Shown: piece by piece, positions 40,052 through 49,614 of the stretch
How the letters are laid out: the number at the start of each line of letters is the position of its first letter
Numbering within the stretch: position 1 is the first letter of the stretch
Assembly (NCBI GenBank): GCA_947175695.1
Contig: CAMWNT010000003.1
Span: forward strand, 1-54,921
Origin: an uncultured Porphyromonadaceae bacterium
GTDB lineage: Bacteria > Bacteroidota > Bacteroidia > Bacteroidales > Muribaculaceae
Reading direction: 5' to 3'
DNA length: 54,921 bases
Program-made: the position numbers and the translations under genes
The notes under the pieces: model-generated
Seen by the model: only the letters and a program-made list of their open reading frames with translations
What the model was told of the DNA's origin: nothing
The model's database searches: none

Positions 40052-41287
40052 TTATTTTACCACAACTTTGGTAGCTTTGCCGTTGACAACCTTCACATAA
40101 ACGCCTGCGGCGGGGTTAGCCACCTGCACGCCCTGGAGATTGTAGTAGACAGCTTCGCCTTCAGCCACTTCAACACCGGCTACACCTGCCTCGTTAGTTT
40201 CGAGAAGAACAGTCATGTTGTCGAAATCGACAGTCACCTTGTACTCGCCGGCCTCAGCCTTCCAAGAAGCGGCGGCAGAAGCGCTAACATTTGCGGGATA
40301 CGCAGTCAGAGTAGCAGCTACGCCGGCACGAATCTCTTCATCGGCAGCGCTTGCACCGTAACGGTCGCCGGAGTTGACAGCATTCCAGTCTTCACCTGTA
40401 ACAGTGATGAAAGAGAAATAGCCGGGATCTGTGATTGTAACGTTGCCGGTGAATACGTTGCCTTCCTTGGTGAGAGCCACAACGCCGTCGGCGGTAGTCG
40501 CCCACTGACCTACGCTGAGGTTGCCGATGCAGTAGAGAGCTGCGGGAACTTCGTCAGAGGGAGTCGGGGGTGTGGGAGGAACGGGAACGTCGCCACCGCC
40601 TTTGCCTGTCACAGTCAGAGTGAGAGCCTCCATGTCGAGAGTGAAGGTGTAAGTGCCGGCTGCGATCTGGAAGTTAGAGCCGGAAGTAGACAGCTCCATG
40701 GGAGTGTCGAGCACAACAACGGGATTAACTGCGGAATACCATCCCGACTGGCTGCCGTTGGCAAGAGGACGCACGCCGAATTCGCAAGCTGCCACCTCAA
40801 CTTCAGAGCTAACCCACTTGCCATTCTGCTCAGTGAGCGTGATTGCCGACCAATCTTTGCCGCCATCCCAGTTGCCCCAGAGGTCGTAGGAATACTCAAC
40901 TTTCACTTCGCCGCTTTCACCGGTGACAGTGATTGAGTTGTCGGAGGGATTAAACACGAAGTGAGCGAGCACAAGGGGCTCTGTGATGTTGATGGTGATA
41001 TTGGAATTGCTGCCGCTCACCATATTGTACGGAATTCCGAGATCCACCTTGGAGCCGTTTGAGCCAAGATTGACACCTGACCAGGTACCGTCGTTGACCT
41101 TGAATTCCAGAGAGGGAAGGACGTTTTCCACGTCGCAGGCGTATGTGCCGTCGCCGGCATCCTTAAGCTCGAGGTTCTCTTGTGCGAGCGCCCAGCTTTG
41201 GCCTGTGAAAGAGCCTACCAGGTAGTAGTTTGCATTGGCGGAGAGGGTCATAGCCGCAGCAACCAATGCCATGTAAAATTTCTTCAT
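40052..41287 (-). CDS. Secreted SusE/SusF-like protein with T9SS-like C-terminus
   Basis: I choose the ATG giving MKKFYMALVAAAMTLSANAN, a clear Sec signal peptide (411 residues in all). The mature part has at least three beta domains of the SusE/SusF outer-membrane type: NYYLVGSFTGQSWA (about 20-33), YDLWGNWDGGKDWS and LYCIGNLSVGQWA. A proline/threonine linker follows the second (VPVPPTPPTPSDE). The C-terminal end YYNLQGVQVANPAAGVYVKV, then VNGKATKVVVK, resembles the type IX secretion sorting region of Prevotella and Muribaculaceae proteins. SusE/F proteins bind glycans, so a glycan-binding role is possible but inferred. There are no susC/susD genes nearby. Confidence 0.8.
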   Translation of the reverse strand: MKKFYMALVAAAMTLSANANYYLVGSFTGQSWALAQENLELKDAGDGTYACDVENVLPSLEFKVNDGTWSGVNLGSNGSKVDLGIPYNMVSGSNSNITINITEPLVLAHFVFNPSDNSITVTGESGEVKVEYSYDLWGNWDGGKDWSAITLTEQNGKWVSSEVEVAACEFGVRPLANGSQSGWYSAVNPVVVLDTPMELSTSGSNFQIAAGTYTFTLDMEALTLTVTGKGGGDVPVPPTPPTPSDEVPAALYCIGNLSVGQWATTADGVVALTKEGNVFTGNVTITDPGYFSFITVTGEDWNAVNSGDRYGASAADEEIRAGVAATLTAYPANVSASAAASWKAEAGEYKVTVDFDNMTVLLETNEAGVAGVEVAEGEAVYYNLQGVQVANPAAGVYVKVVNGKATKVVVK

Positions 41288-41584
41288 TGATGTAAGAATT
41301 TTGAGGTTATGATAAAGTTTATGGTTTAAGTCTATGGTGGTGATCAAATGTGGAGTCCTTATCCTCACGCCTGACGGGGATGGCAAGTTTATCCTCGGGG
41401 CGATTATATCCGGAGCGCGCGTCGGCACGCCTACACATTTCTGAAAAATGTAATAAATCTGATGAAAAAAATTCGAAACAAATTTCCGGAAATCGCACTG
41501 CCGGAGCGGGCCAAGCCGGATTGTATCTTATTGATTTTATAAAGAGGTTAACTGTCCTGAGTTTTTCGTCAGCAATTACAAAAG

Positions 41585-41615
41585 CAAATTTAGACATTTT
41601 TTTACATTCAGCAAT
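41585..41615 (-). promoter_or_regulatory. Promoter of the SusE/F-like gene
   Basis: TAAATTTG (41585-41592) and ATTG (41612-41615) are 19 bases apart on the minus strand. Confidence 0.55.
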
Positions 41616-41736
41616 ATAAACACCCCACAAACCCTGATAATTTAACACTAATTAACACTATCGACAACGACCCGCGGTCGGCTATGCGCTTCAGCGGAGA
41701 GAGCGGGCGAAAAAAACGCACATAATGGCGGCCGGA

Positions 41737-41768
41737 GTTGCTATTATGGATTTTTTTCCGTAATTTTG
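41737..41768 (+). promoter_or_regulatory. Promoter of rplY
   Basis: GTTG (41737-41740), 20 bases and TAATTTTG (41761-41768). The leader is about 135 bases. Confidence 0.65.
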
Positions 41769-41908
41769 CATCGGAAACGCGTTTTCCACCCCGTGTGATG
41801 GGAATGGAGACGTCGTCGCGACGGCTTTCAGAGGTGCTCATTGCGCCCGTGAGGCCGGACGAAGCGACACTCCGATTTGAGTAACACATTAATATATTTT
41901 ACACAACA

Positions 41909-42565
41909 ATGAAGACTTTTGATCTTAAGGCCGCTCCGCGTACGGAAGTAGGCAAGAAATCCGTCAAAGCCCTCCGTAAGGAAGGTCTGATTCCCGCTGT
42001 TCTCAACGGCGGCAAGATTGTCGAACTCCCCTACAACGGCCCCCTCAAGGATGGCGAGAAGGTTGTAGCTATCGACAGCACCAACACCCGCGGCCTGATC
42101 ACAACCGACATCGTAGTCAGCAACGAAGATGTCCGCAAGCTCATCTACTCTCCCGATATCTTCGAGATCAACCTCGAGCTCAACGGCGAGAGCCGCAAGG
42201 CTGTGCTGAAGGATCTTCAGTTCCAGCCCGTAAAAGACACTGTTCTCCACATCGACTTCCTCGAGGTGTTCCCCGAGAAGCCCATCGTGATGGAAGTGCC
42301 CGTGCAGATCGAAGGCCACGCCGAAGGTGTGAAGGCCGGTGGTAAGCTCACACTCTCGATGCGCAAGCTGAAAGTGAAAGCTCCCTACACCGAGATCCCC
42401 GAGCGTCTCGTTGTCAACGTCGACAACCTCGGCCTCGGCAAGTCGCTTGCAGTAGGCGAACTCCACTTCGAAGGCCTCGAGCTGATGAACGCCAAGAACG
42501 CCGTTGTATGCGCTGTGCAGCTCACTCGTGCAGCCCGTGGCGCCGCAGCAAAAGCCAACCAGTAA
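41909..42565 (+). CDS. rplY: 50S ribosomal protein L25 (general stress protein Ctc form)
   Basis: L25 binds 5S rRNA. The 218-residue protein has the N-terminal L25 domain (about 1-95, TEVGKKSVKALRKEGLIPAV, split TEVGKKSVKA and LRKEGLIPAV) and a C-terminal TL5/Ctc beta domain containing IHIDFLEVF-like LHIDFLEVF and PVQIEGHAEGVKAGG. This is the long, two-domain form found outside the enterobacteria. It is the first gene on the plus-strand side of the strand switch and is followed by a strong terminator. Confidence 0.95.
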   Translation: MKTFDLKAAPRTEVGKKSVKALRKEGLIPAVLNGGKIVELPYNGPLKDGEKVVAIDSTNTRGLITTDIVVSNEDVRKLIYSPDIFEINLELNGESRKAVLKDLQFQPVKDTVLHIDFLEVFPEKPIVMEVPVQIEGHAEGVKAGGKLTLSMRKLKVKAPYTEIPERLVVNVDNLGLGKSLAVGELHFEGLELMNAKNAVVCAVQLTRAARGAAAKANQ

Positions 42566-42654
42566 AAATCCGGTCGTCGGCCGCTTGATGGCCCGACTCC
42601 GGCCCTCAAGGCGGAGCGCATAGCCCCGAGGCCGACCCCCGACAAAAAATGCCG

Positions 42655-42712
42655 CCCGAAGCGGCGGGTGGAGACAGCATCTCCCTTGACCCGCCGCTCC
42701 GGGTGGATTTTT
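42655..42712 (+). terminator. Terminator of rplY
   Basis: A very strong stem pairs CCCG-AGCGGCGGGT-GGAGA with TCTCC-ACCCGCCGCT-CGGG (42655-42703). It is followed by a T run (42708-42712). Confidence 0.9.
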
Positions 42713-42789
42713 ATTTTATCCTCCCTCGCGATTTTATCCTTCCTCACGACATCATCCTCTCCCGATTCATTCTGCAATAGTCCCCACCA

Positions 42790-43356
42790 ATGAAGAAGTT
42801 TCTCATCACAGGCCTCGGCAACATGGCCCCCGAATATCTCGACACACGACACAACATCGGATTCATGATCGCCGACCGCCTTGCGGCCGACTCCAACGCG
42901 CAATTCTCCTCCTGCAGATATGGCGACATGGCCAAAGCAAAAGTGAAAAACTGCGAACTCCTCATACTCAAGCCCTCGACATTCATGAATCTCTCGGGCA
43001 CAGCCGTCAGATACTGGATGAACAAAGAGAAACTCCCGCTCGAGAATCTGCTCGTCATCGTCGACGACCTCGCGCTCCCATTCGGTGCGATACGACTGCG
43101 CAGCGGCGGCAGCGACGCCGGACACAACGGACTTAAAAACATCGCCGCCGAACTCGGCACTCAAGCCTACGCACGCCTCAGATTCGGCATCGGCAACGAC
43201 TTCCCGCGCGGCTGCCAGGTGGATTATGTGCTCGGCGAATTCCCTCCCGAAGAGAAAGCGCTCATCCCCGAGCGGGCGGAGACTGCAGCCGAAGCCATCC
43301 GCGCCTACGCTCTCTCAGGCCTCAGCTTCGCAATGACAAACTTCAACAACAAATAA
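42790..43356 (+). CDS. pth: Peptidyl-tRNA hydrolase
   Basis: Pth frees tRNA from peptidyl-tRNA that drops off the ribosome; it is essential in most bacteria. The 188-residue protein has the N-terminal motif [21 protein letters not shown] with catalytic His21 (split [10 protein letters not shown] and [11 protein letters not shown]), [30 protein letters not shown] (split [19 protein letters not shown]) and [11 protein letters not shown]. The canonical GNPG of the first loop is GNMA here. It lies 42 bases before the AddB-like gene and is probably co-transcribed with it. Confidence 0.95.
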   Translation: MKKFLITGLGNMAPEYLDTRHNIGFMIADRLAADSNAQFSSCRYGDMAKAKVKNCELLILKPSTFMNLSGTAVRYWMNKEKLPLENLLVIVDDLALPFGAIRLRSGGSDAGHNGLKNIAAELGTQAYARLRFGIGNDFPRGCQVDYVLGEFPPEEKALIPERAETAAEAIRAYALSGLSFAMTNFNNK

Positions 43357-43398
43357 GCTTCGGATTCACCAAACCCACCAGCCAACACTCCCGGAAAC

Positions 43399-46300
43399 AT
43401 GGCAATTCCTTTCCTCCAATCGATCGCTACAGCCTATGCGTCGCGACTAAGCGCCCAAGAGCGCAGCCGTCGCGCCGAATATTGCTTCGTGTTTCCCAAC
43501 AAACGCGCCGGCACATTCTTTCTCAAATATCTGCGCGACGCAATGCCCGACGCCTCGATCGCTCCATGCGTCACTACGATATCCGACCTTGTGGCCGATC
43601 TATCCGGGAGATTCATCGACAATCGCATCGACCTCCTCTTCATCCTCTATCGCGCCTACTGCCGATTGCTCGACCCGGAAGAGAAAGCGGGCGAGATCGT
43701 CAGCTTCGACTCATTCCGCAGATGGGGCGACACTGTGCTTCGCGACTTCAACGAAGTCGACATACAGAACGTCGATCCCGAAAAGATCTTCAAGAATGTA
43801 GCCGACTTCAAAGAGATCACATCCTCCTTCCTGACCGACGAGCAACGCGCCGTCATGGAAGAATATTTCGGCTATCGCCTCCGCGATTACGACACCTCAT
43901 CCCTCTGGCTCGACTCCGGCAATTCCTATCTTCCCTCCGAGAACTCGGAAAATCCCCGGGCATCCGAGAACTCGGAAAATTCTCAGTCATCCGGATCCTC
44001 CTCCAAAGCCGACATCCGCGCGAAATTCATCTCCCTCTGGAAAGTGCTCGCCCCACTCTACAGAGCCTTTCACGCACGCCTCGCCGAGCTCGGGCTGACC
44101 ACATCGGGCGGCGCCTACCGACTTGCGCTCCGCAATCTGAGCGACGCCATCGACTCCGACGACCCGTCGGAACTGCGCCACATGCTCCCCTACGACAAAA
44201 TAGTCATGATCGGCTTCAATGCCCTGTCGATGTCGGAACGCGCACTCTTCTCCCTTATGCAATCCATCCCCTCGCCCGCCGACCCCGACGAGCGACTGAC
44301 CGACTTCATATGGGACTCTACCGGCCCGATCCTCTCCGACCGCGACAACTCGGCCGGACGATTCGTGGCTATCAACCGGCGCGACTTTCCCCAACCCGAC
44401 TGGATACGATCTTACGCCTCCAAATCGGACACTTCGACCCTTCCCTCGCGACTGATCCGTGTGGCGGCACCTTCGAAAGTGATGCAGGTCAAAATCGCAT
44501 CCGAACGTATCGCGGATCTGATGAAAGAGATCGGCGAGCAGCCCTTCCGCGAAGCAAAAGTGGCTCTTGTCGTGCCCGACGAATCGCTGCTTCTCCCCCT
44601 CCTATACTCCCTCCCCAAAAACATCAAAGAGCTCAATCTGACGATGGGCTACCCCCTGCGCCTGACGGCCGTCACATCCTTCCTGCAACTTCTGCGCAGC
44701 CTGCAGCTGATGCGCCGCGACTCATCGCAATATCAAGGCTATGCCTTCGACCAGCTCCGCGATCTCCTCTCCCATCCCTATTCCCACTCCCTCTTCACAT
44801 CGCCACGCATCTCCGCTTTCTGCCACGAAATGGAACGCCGCCACGCCAGAGTGGTGCGCATCGACGAACTGCGCGCCCTCGGGCCTAACGCAATGCGTGT
44901 GCTCGCCCCCATTCCGGCCGATGCAAGCCCCGCCGAAGTCATCGCATATCTCGACAATGTGCTGGCCATCATCGGCGAATCCATCGACGGATCGGGCAAC
45001 TCCGAGACATCGGGCAACTCCATCCTCAAAGGAGATCTCGAACTCTGCCACGTCCGCGCCTGGCGCGACGCTCTCCGCATATTCGCCGACTCCATCACCG
45101 AACACGGCATCCGGATGAACACTGCCTCGACTCTCGCCGAAGCCTATCGCCTGCTGCGAGCCGAGATTGTGGCCTTCGAAGGCGAGCCGCTGAAAGGACT
45201 GCAGATAATGGGCATGCTCGAGACCCGCGCGCTCGACTTCGACCATGTCATCATCATCGGACTCAACGACCGCACCATCCCGGGGCGCCAGCGCCAGCGC
45301 TCATTCATCCCCAACATCATCCGCGCCGGCTTCGGAATGCCACCCAACACATATCAGGAAGATCTCTTCGGATATTACTTCTACCGACTCCTCAGCCGCA
45401 CATCCGATGCCACTATGATATTCGACAACCGAGTGTCGGGACTGACCGGTGGCGAATCGCGCTACTTGCTCCAGCTGCGATATCTCTACGCACGCGACCG
45501 CCTCGAAGACGCGGAATACAAATTCACCCTCACTCCGCGCCGATCGATCGAACACACGATCGAAAAGACGCCGAAAGTTATGGAAGCTCTCGAACGCTAC
45601 CGCCGCGACCCTCGCCCCGGCGAACGTCGGAAAAACCTCTCAGCCTCGCTGATGAAGAAATTCACGGCGTGTGAGCTGAAATTCTACTTCCAGGGGGTGC
45701 TCGACATCAACGACGATCCCGCGCCGACAAAGGCTATCGACCCCATCACCTACGGCAACATCATCCACGCCGTCATCGAAGAGCTCTATCTCCCCGACCC
45801 CGCGACACGTGGCAAATGGCTCGAACCGCCGATCCTGCTGACGGCCGAGAAAATAGACTCCCTCATCGCCAACCGCGACGGCATGATCGAGCGGCTCCTC
45901 CGTCGACACATCAACGCCGACCACTACCGGCTCCTCCCCGACGAGCTCGACACACCCCTCGAAGCCGACGCCGAGATCATCGCCGCAGGCATGAAAAGCA
46001 ATATCCTTGATGTGCTCCGCTACGATCGCGGCATCGCCCCGATCTCCCTCTACGGATGCGAGATCAAAGGCGACTACAACTACACCGCGCCCGACGGCCG
46101 ACGCGTCAACCTGACCTATATCATCGACCGAGTCGACAAAATCGACCGCGCCGATGATAAGAACAAAACAACCGCGCCCGCCGACACCGACGCGGACTCC
46201 ACCCAAACGAACGCAACGACTGTCAGAATCATCGACTACAAGACCGGCTCCTCCCACATCACAGCCGATTCAATCGAAGATATATTCAGCGACAACTACA

Positions 46301-46626
46301 ACAACGACAATCTCCTGCAACTCCTCATATACTCTCATCTCCTCAACCTCAGCCGCATCGATGCGGGTCTCCCCCCGCTCCGGATGCAGCCCATGATCTA
46401 TCCCGTCGGGAAGCTATGCTCAACGTCGTCGCAAGCGGCGCTGATCAAGCAGATGGTGCCGTCGATCGGTGGCGAATATCTTGAATACGCCGACGCCGCG
46501 CTTCCCGAATTCACGCCCCGATTCGACAAGATGCTCGACTCGATATTCTCCGAAGGATCATTCCACGGTAAAGTCGACGACTCATCCTGCCGATTCTGCC
46601 CTTTCTTCGACGCCTGCCGTAGATAA
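43399..46626 (+). CDS. AddB-like PD-(D/E)XK nuclease with iron-sulphur cysteines
   Basis: This 1075-residue protein resembles the AddB subunit of the AddAB helicase-nuclease that processes double-strand breaks for RecA. The N-terminal helicase-like half lacks a Walker A motif (YCFVFPNKRAGTFFLKYL instead), so it is probably an inactive helicase. The C-terminal nuclease has HAVIEELY, YIIDRVDKI and IIDYKTG (Asp946, Lys948). Four cysteines, Cys758 and Cys1064-x2-Cys1067-x5-Cys1073, match the AddB 4Fe-4S pattern. A serine/asparagine-rich linker with a repeated SENSEN motif lies near residues 180-200. The AddA/UvrD-type partner gene is not adjacent. Confidence 0.88.
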   Translation: MAIPFLQSIATAYASRLSAQERSRRAEYCFVFPNKRAGTFFLKYLRDAMPDASIAPCVTTISDLVADLSGRFIDNRIDLLFILYRAYCRLLDPEEKAGEIVSFDSFRRWGDTVLRDFNEVDIQNVDPEKIFKNVADFKEITSSFLTDEQRAVMEEYFGYRLRDYDTSSLWLDSGNSYLPSENSENPRASENSENSQSSGSSSKADIRAKFISLWKVLAPLYRAFHARLAELGLTTSGGAYRLALRNLSDAIDSDDPSELRHMLPYDKIVMIGFNALSMSERALFSLMQSIPSPADPDERLTDFIWDSTGPILSDRDNSAGRFVAINRRDFPQPDWIRSYASKSDTSTLPSRLIRVAAPSKVMQVKIASERIADLMKEIGEQPFREAKVALVVPDESLLLPLLYSLPKNIKELNLTMGYPLRLTAVTSFLQLLRSLQLMRRDSSQYQGYAFDQLRDLLSHPYSHSLFTSPRISAFCHEMERRHARVVRIDELRALGPNAMRVLAPIPADASPAEVIAYLDNVLAIIGESIDGSGNSETSGNSILKGDLELCHVRAWRDALRIFADSITEHGIRMNTASTLAEAYRLLRAEIVAFEGEPLKGLQIMGMLETRALDFDHVIIIGLNDRTIPGRQRQRSFIPNIIRAGFGMPPNTYQEDLFGYYFYRLLSRTSDATMIFDNRVSGLTGGESRYLLQLRYLYARDRLEDAEYKFTLTPRRSIEHTIEKTPKVMEALERYRRDPRPGERRKNLSASLMKKFTACELKFYFQGVLDINDDPAPTKAIDPITYGNIIHAVIEELYLPDPATRGKWLEPPILLTAEKIDSLIANRDGMIERLLRRHINADHYRLLPDELDTPLEADAEIIAAGMKSNILDVLRYDRGIAPISLYGCEIKGDYNYTAPDGRRVNLTYIIDRVDKIDRADDKNKTTAPADTDADSTQTNATTVRIIDYKTGSSHITADSIEDIFSDNYNNDNLLQLLIYSHLLNLSRIDAGLPPLRMQPMIYPVGKLCSTSSQAALIKQMVPSIGGEYLEYADAALPEFTPRFDKMLDSIFSEGSFHGKVDDSSCRFCPFFDACRR

Positions 46627-46838
46627 GGCCGACGGCGGCCCAAGCTCAGGCTACGGCCCCGCAACTCCATGTCTCAAATCCGCACGGCCGGGCGAAAAAC
46701 AGAACCAATTGCCTCAAAACGCAGTTATAACTAAGAAAGAGCCGAAACCATCGAGCGGGCCACGACGCCGGCACCCGCCATGCGTCCGCCCTACGACAAA
46801 CCCGAAAAATTGACATTTCTAACTTCTCTCTATATTCT

Positions 46839-48110
46839 ATGAAAAAGGAAACCATAGTAATCGTCGGAGGTGGATTCGCCGGTATCAACCTCGCCAAGAA
46901 GCTCGACAAAGAACGCTTCGACATCAAGGTGATCGACCGCAACAACTTCCATTCCTTCCCCCCGCTTTTCTATCAGATCGCATCGTCGGCTCTGGCTCAA
47001 AGCAACATCTCATTCCCATTCCGCCGGGAATTCAAACACGACCGCTCCATATCATATCATATGGGCCACGTCAAAAACATCGACGTGGTCAACAAAACCG
47101 TGACAACCTCCTACGAGACCCTCGACTACGACCGCCTCGTCATCGCCGCAGGCACCACCAACAACTTCTTCGGCATGGACAACCTCTACAAGGAAGTCTA
47201 CTGCATCAAGACCATCGGCGAAGCCGACCACACCCGCGACGAAATCCTCGACCGACTCGAACGCGGATCAATGCAGAAAGATCCCAAACGCCGACGCGAG
47301 CTGCTTAGCTTCCTTGTCGTCGGCGGCGGCCCGGCAGGGGTCGAAATCGCAGGAGCTCTCGGCGAAATGAAGCGCGATGTGCTCCCCAGAGAGTATCCCG
47401 AACTCGACCCCAACGACATGTCGATCACTCTGGTCGAAGGCACCGACAAAGTGCTCGGCACAATGTCGGAAAAAGCCTCAGCCAAAGCTTTGGCTTATCT
47501 GAAAGACCTGATGGTCGACGTGCGACTCAACACGATGATGTCGGGATATAAAGATAAAATCGTCTCCTTCGCCGACGGCCATGAAGAATATTGGGAGACG
47601 CTGATATGGACAGCCGGAGTGCGCGGCGAAGCAATGCCCGGACTCCCCGCGGAATGCGTCGCCCGCAACGGACGCATATATGTCGACGAATTCAACCGCG
47701 TCCGCGGCTACGAAGACTCCATCTGCGCTCTCGGCGACATAGCCCTGATGGAAACTCCGGAGTATCCGCGCGGCTACCCGATGGTGGCGCAGCCTGCGAT
47801 CCAACAAGCCAAAAACCTCGCAAAAAATCTCAACGCACGCGAATTCAAGACCAAATTCAAATATTCCGACCGCGGATCAATGGCCACTATCGGCCGCAAC
47901 CGCGCAGTAGCCGACCTCCCGGGATTATCCTTCTCCGGAAGAGTCGCATGGTGGATCTGGATGCTCATCCACCTCGTCTCGATCCTCGGAATGCGCAACA
48001 AACTCAATGTGCTTCTCAACTGGATCTGGAACTACTGCACATACTCCACATCCCTCAGACTCCTGCTCCGCCCGACAAAATATCCCATGCGACGACACTG
48101 GGGCGACTGA
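46839..48110 (+). CDS. Type II NADH:quinone oxidoreductase-like FAD enzyme
   Basis: This 423-residue flavoprotein has FAD-binding VIVGGGFAGINLAKKL (6-21), an NADH-binding fold VVGGGPAGVEIAGAL and the second FAD motif ALGDIALMETPEYP. The end (about 365-405) is hydrophobic and aromatic (FSGRVAWWIWMLIHLVSILG), as in membrane-attached NDH-2 enzymes. NDH-2 passes electrons from NADH to quinone without pumping protons. The spacing to the upstream nuclease gene (212 bases) suggests its own promoter, which I could not identify. Confidence 0.9.
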   Translation: MKKETIVIVGGGFAGINLAKKLDKERFDIKVIDRNNFHSFPPLFYQIASSALAQSNISFPFRREFKHDRSISYHMGHVKNIDVVNKTVTTSYETLDYDRLVIAAGTTNNFFGMDNLYKEVYCIKTIGEADHTRDEILDRLERGSMQKDPKRRRELLSFLVVGGGPAGVEIAGALGEMKRDVLPREYPELDPNDMSITLVEGTDKVLGTMSEKASAKALAYLKDLMVDVRLNTMMSGYKDKIVSFADGHEEYWETLIWTAGVRGEAMPGLPAECVARNGRIYVDEFNRVRGYEDSICALGDIALMETPEYPRGYPMVAQPAIQQAKNLAKNLNAREFKTKFKYSDRGSMATIGRNRAVADLPGLSFSGRVAWWIWMLIHLVSILGMRNKLNVLLNWIWNYCTYSTSLRLLLRPTKYPMRRHWGD

Positions 48111-48163
48111 TCTCCTCCCCACTTCGCTCCGGATTCGCCGGACATCATAAAAATCATTCAGAT

Positions 48164-49051
48164 ATGAAACACCAAAATTATTATATCATAGCCCTCGCGG
48201 CATCCACCCTTATGCTTGGCGGATGCAACGCCGTCAAAATGCCCTTCGGCTCCGGCTCATCGGCTGATGAATCCAAATCCCAATCGACTCTCCCGACCGA
48301 CCGAGAACGCATCCATTCCTCCCATCCCGAAAAGATATTCACCGCCGCCGACCTCGAAGAGGGGGTCGTCACCGGCGACTGGACAATCGAAGAAGTGTAT
48401 GGCGAAAAAGCCGTCGGCGAGACGACACCATTCCTCAAGATGGTGCCCTCCGAAAAACGTGTCTACGGCAACAACGGATGCAACACCATCAACGCGAAAT
48501 ACACCTACAACCCCGCCGAACATCAACTCTCATTCTCCGAGCTCGCATCGACTATGAGAATGTGTGCCACCCCGGGAATCACCGACGCAATCATCGGCGA
48601 AGCTCTCGACAAAACCCGCACATACTCCTGGGACCACGAAGGCGACCAATACTATCTCTACTTCTACGACGAAGCCGGCAACATGATCATGAAACTCATG
48701 CATCAGAACTTCGACTTCCTCAACGGCCAATGGCATGTGACTGCAATTGAAAACGAAGAAATCGACGAGCCGGAAATGAATCTCGTCATCGATGTCGACG
48801 AAGGCAAGATCCATGGCAACACCGGCTGCAACATCCTCAACGGCAAACTCGACGTCGACATGGAGACCGTCAATACAATCTCCTTCCACGACATCATCAC
48901 GACCCGCATGGCTTGTCCGAATCCCGAAAACCAGACACGCCTTATCGTGGCCCTCGAAGATGCAGCCCACGCCACTCCGATCGACAACAACACTGTCGTG
49001 CTGCTCAACCTTCTCCGCCAGCCTGTGCTGACTCTCAAACGCATACCCTGA
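48164..49051 (+). CDS. Lipoprotein with two META domains
   Basis: I choose the ATG at 48164, giving MKHQNYYIIALAASTLMLGG followed by Cys21, a clear lipoprotein signal. The 295-residue protein has two META (HslJ-like) domains: about 65-175 (GDWTIEEVYGEK, NNGCNTINAKY, ASTMRMCATPG) and about 180-290 (NGQWHVTAIENEEID, GNTGCNILNGK, TTRMACPNPE). HslJ is linked to heat-shock and novobiocin resistance in E. coli; the function is otherwise unknown. It lies 53 bases after the NDH-2 gene and 26 bases before the S4 gene. Confidence 0.88.
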   Translation: MKHQNYYIIALAASTLMLGGCNAVKMPFGSGSSADESKSQSTLPTDRERIHSSHPEKIFTAADLEEGVVTGDWTIEEVYGEKAVGETTPFLKMVPSEKRVYGNNGCNTINAKYTYNPAEHQLSFSELASTMRMCATPGITDAIIGEALDKTRTYSWDHEGDQYYLYFYDEAGNMIMKLMHQNFDFLNGQWHVTAIENEEIDEPEMNLVIDVDEGKIHGNTGCNILNGKLDVDMETVNTISFHDIITTRMACPNPENQTRLIVALEDAAHATPIDNNTVVLLNLLRQPVLTLKRIP

Positions 49052-49077
49052 ACACCCCTCAGTTTTTCTCCAACAAT

Positions 49078-49518
49078 ATGAAATCCGAAGTCAGAATCGA
49101 CAAATGGCTCTGGGCCATGAGAGTGTTCAAGACCCGATCGATCGCCACCGACGCCGTCAAAAAAGGGCGCGTCTCCATCGGCGGACAGACTGTCAAGCCC
49201 TCACGCGGAATAAAGCCCGGCGACATCATCGACGTCAAAAAGCCGCCGATCACCTACACCTTCCGGGTGCTCCAACTGACTGAAAACAGGCTCGGCGCGA
49301 AACTCGTCGAAAACTATCTCGAGAATCTCACCCCGCAATCGCAATACGACCTGCTCGAGATGACCCGAATATCGGGATTCGTCGACCGCCGCAAAGGGCT
49401 CGGACGCCCGACTAAACGCGACTCGCGCGATCTCGCCGCCTTCCGCGACTCTACATATGCCGACTCGTTCTTTCTCGACTGGGAAGACGATGACGACAAC
49501 GACGACGACGACCAATAA
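49078..49518 (+). CDS. S4-domain RNA-binding protein (Hsp15-like)
   Basis: The 146-residue protein begins MKSEVRIDKWLWAMRVFKTR, the S4 RNA-binding domain of the Hsp15/HslR family, and ends in a very acidic tail (DWEDDDDNDDDDQ). Hsp15 binds stalled 50S subunits carrying peptidyl-tRNA; whether this one does is inferred. The start at 49078 gives the canonical domain start; a longer in-frame extension has no matching domain. A strong terminator follows. Confidence 0.9.
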   Translation: MKSEVRIDKWLWAMRVFKTRSIATDAVKKGRVSIGGQTVKPSRGIKPGDIIDVKKPPITYTFRVLQLTENRLGAKLVENYLENLTPQSQYDLLEMTRISGFVDRRKGLGRPTKRDSRDLAAFRDSTYADSFFLDWEDDDDNDDDDQ

Positions 49519-49552
49519 TACGCCCGACGTCACCAGGCATAAAAAAAACCGC

Positions 49553-49603
49553 CGGCTCCTTCCCGCTACAAATTAAAACCGGGAGGAGCCGATGTGTTTT
49601 TTT
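49553..49603 (+). terminator. Terminator after the S4 gene
   Basis: CGGCTCCT-TCCCG pairs with CGGGAGGAGCCG (49553-49591), followed by ATGTG and seven T (49597-49603). Confidence 0.9.
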
Positions 49604-49614
49604 AACACTCGGCG

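Larger units (their letters stand above)
41288..41908. other. Divergent intergenic region around the strand switch
   Basis: This 621-base gap holds two divergent promoters and long leaders: about 290 bases for the minus-strand SusE/F-like gene and about 135 bases for rplY. The middle (about 41440-41660) is AT-rich. No gene, tRNA or strong terminator is seen. All genes to the left from 17.2 kb are minus, and all to the right are plus. Confidence 0.65.

Noticed and set aside
41340-41400. DnaA-box-like TTATCCTCA and TTATCCTCG at the strand switch
   Set aside because: Only two mismatched sites; not enough to call an origin.
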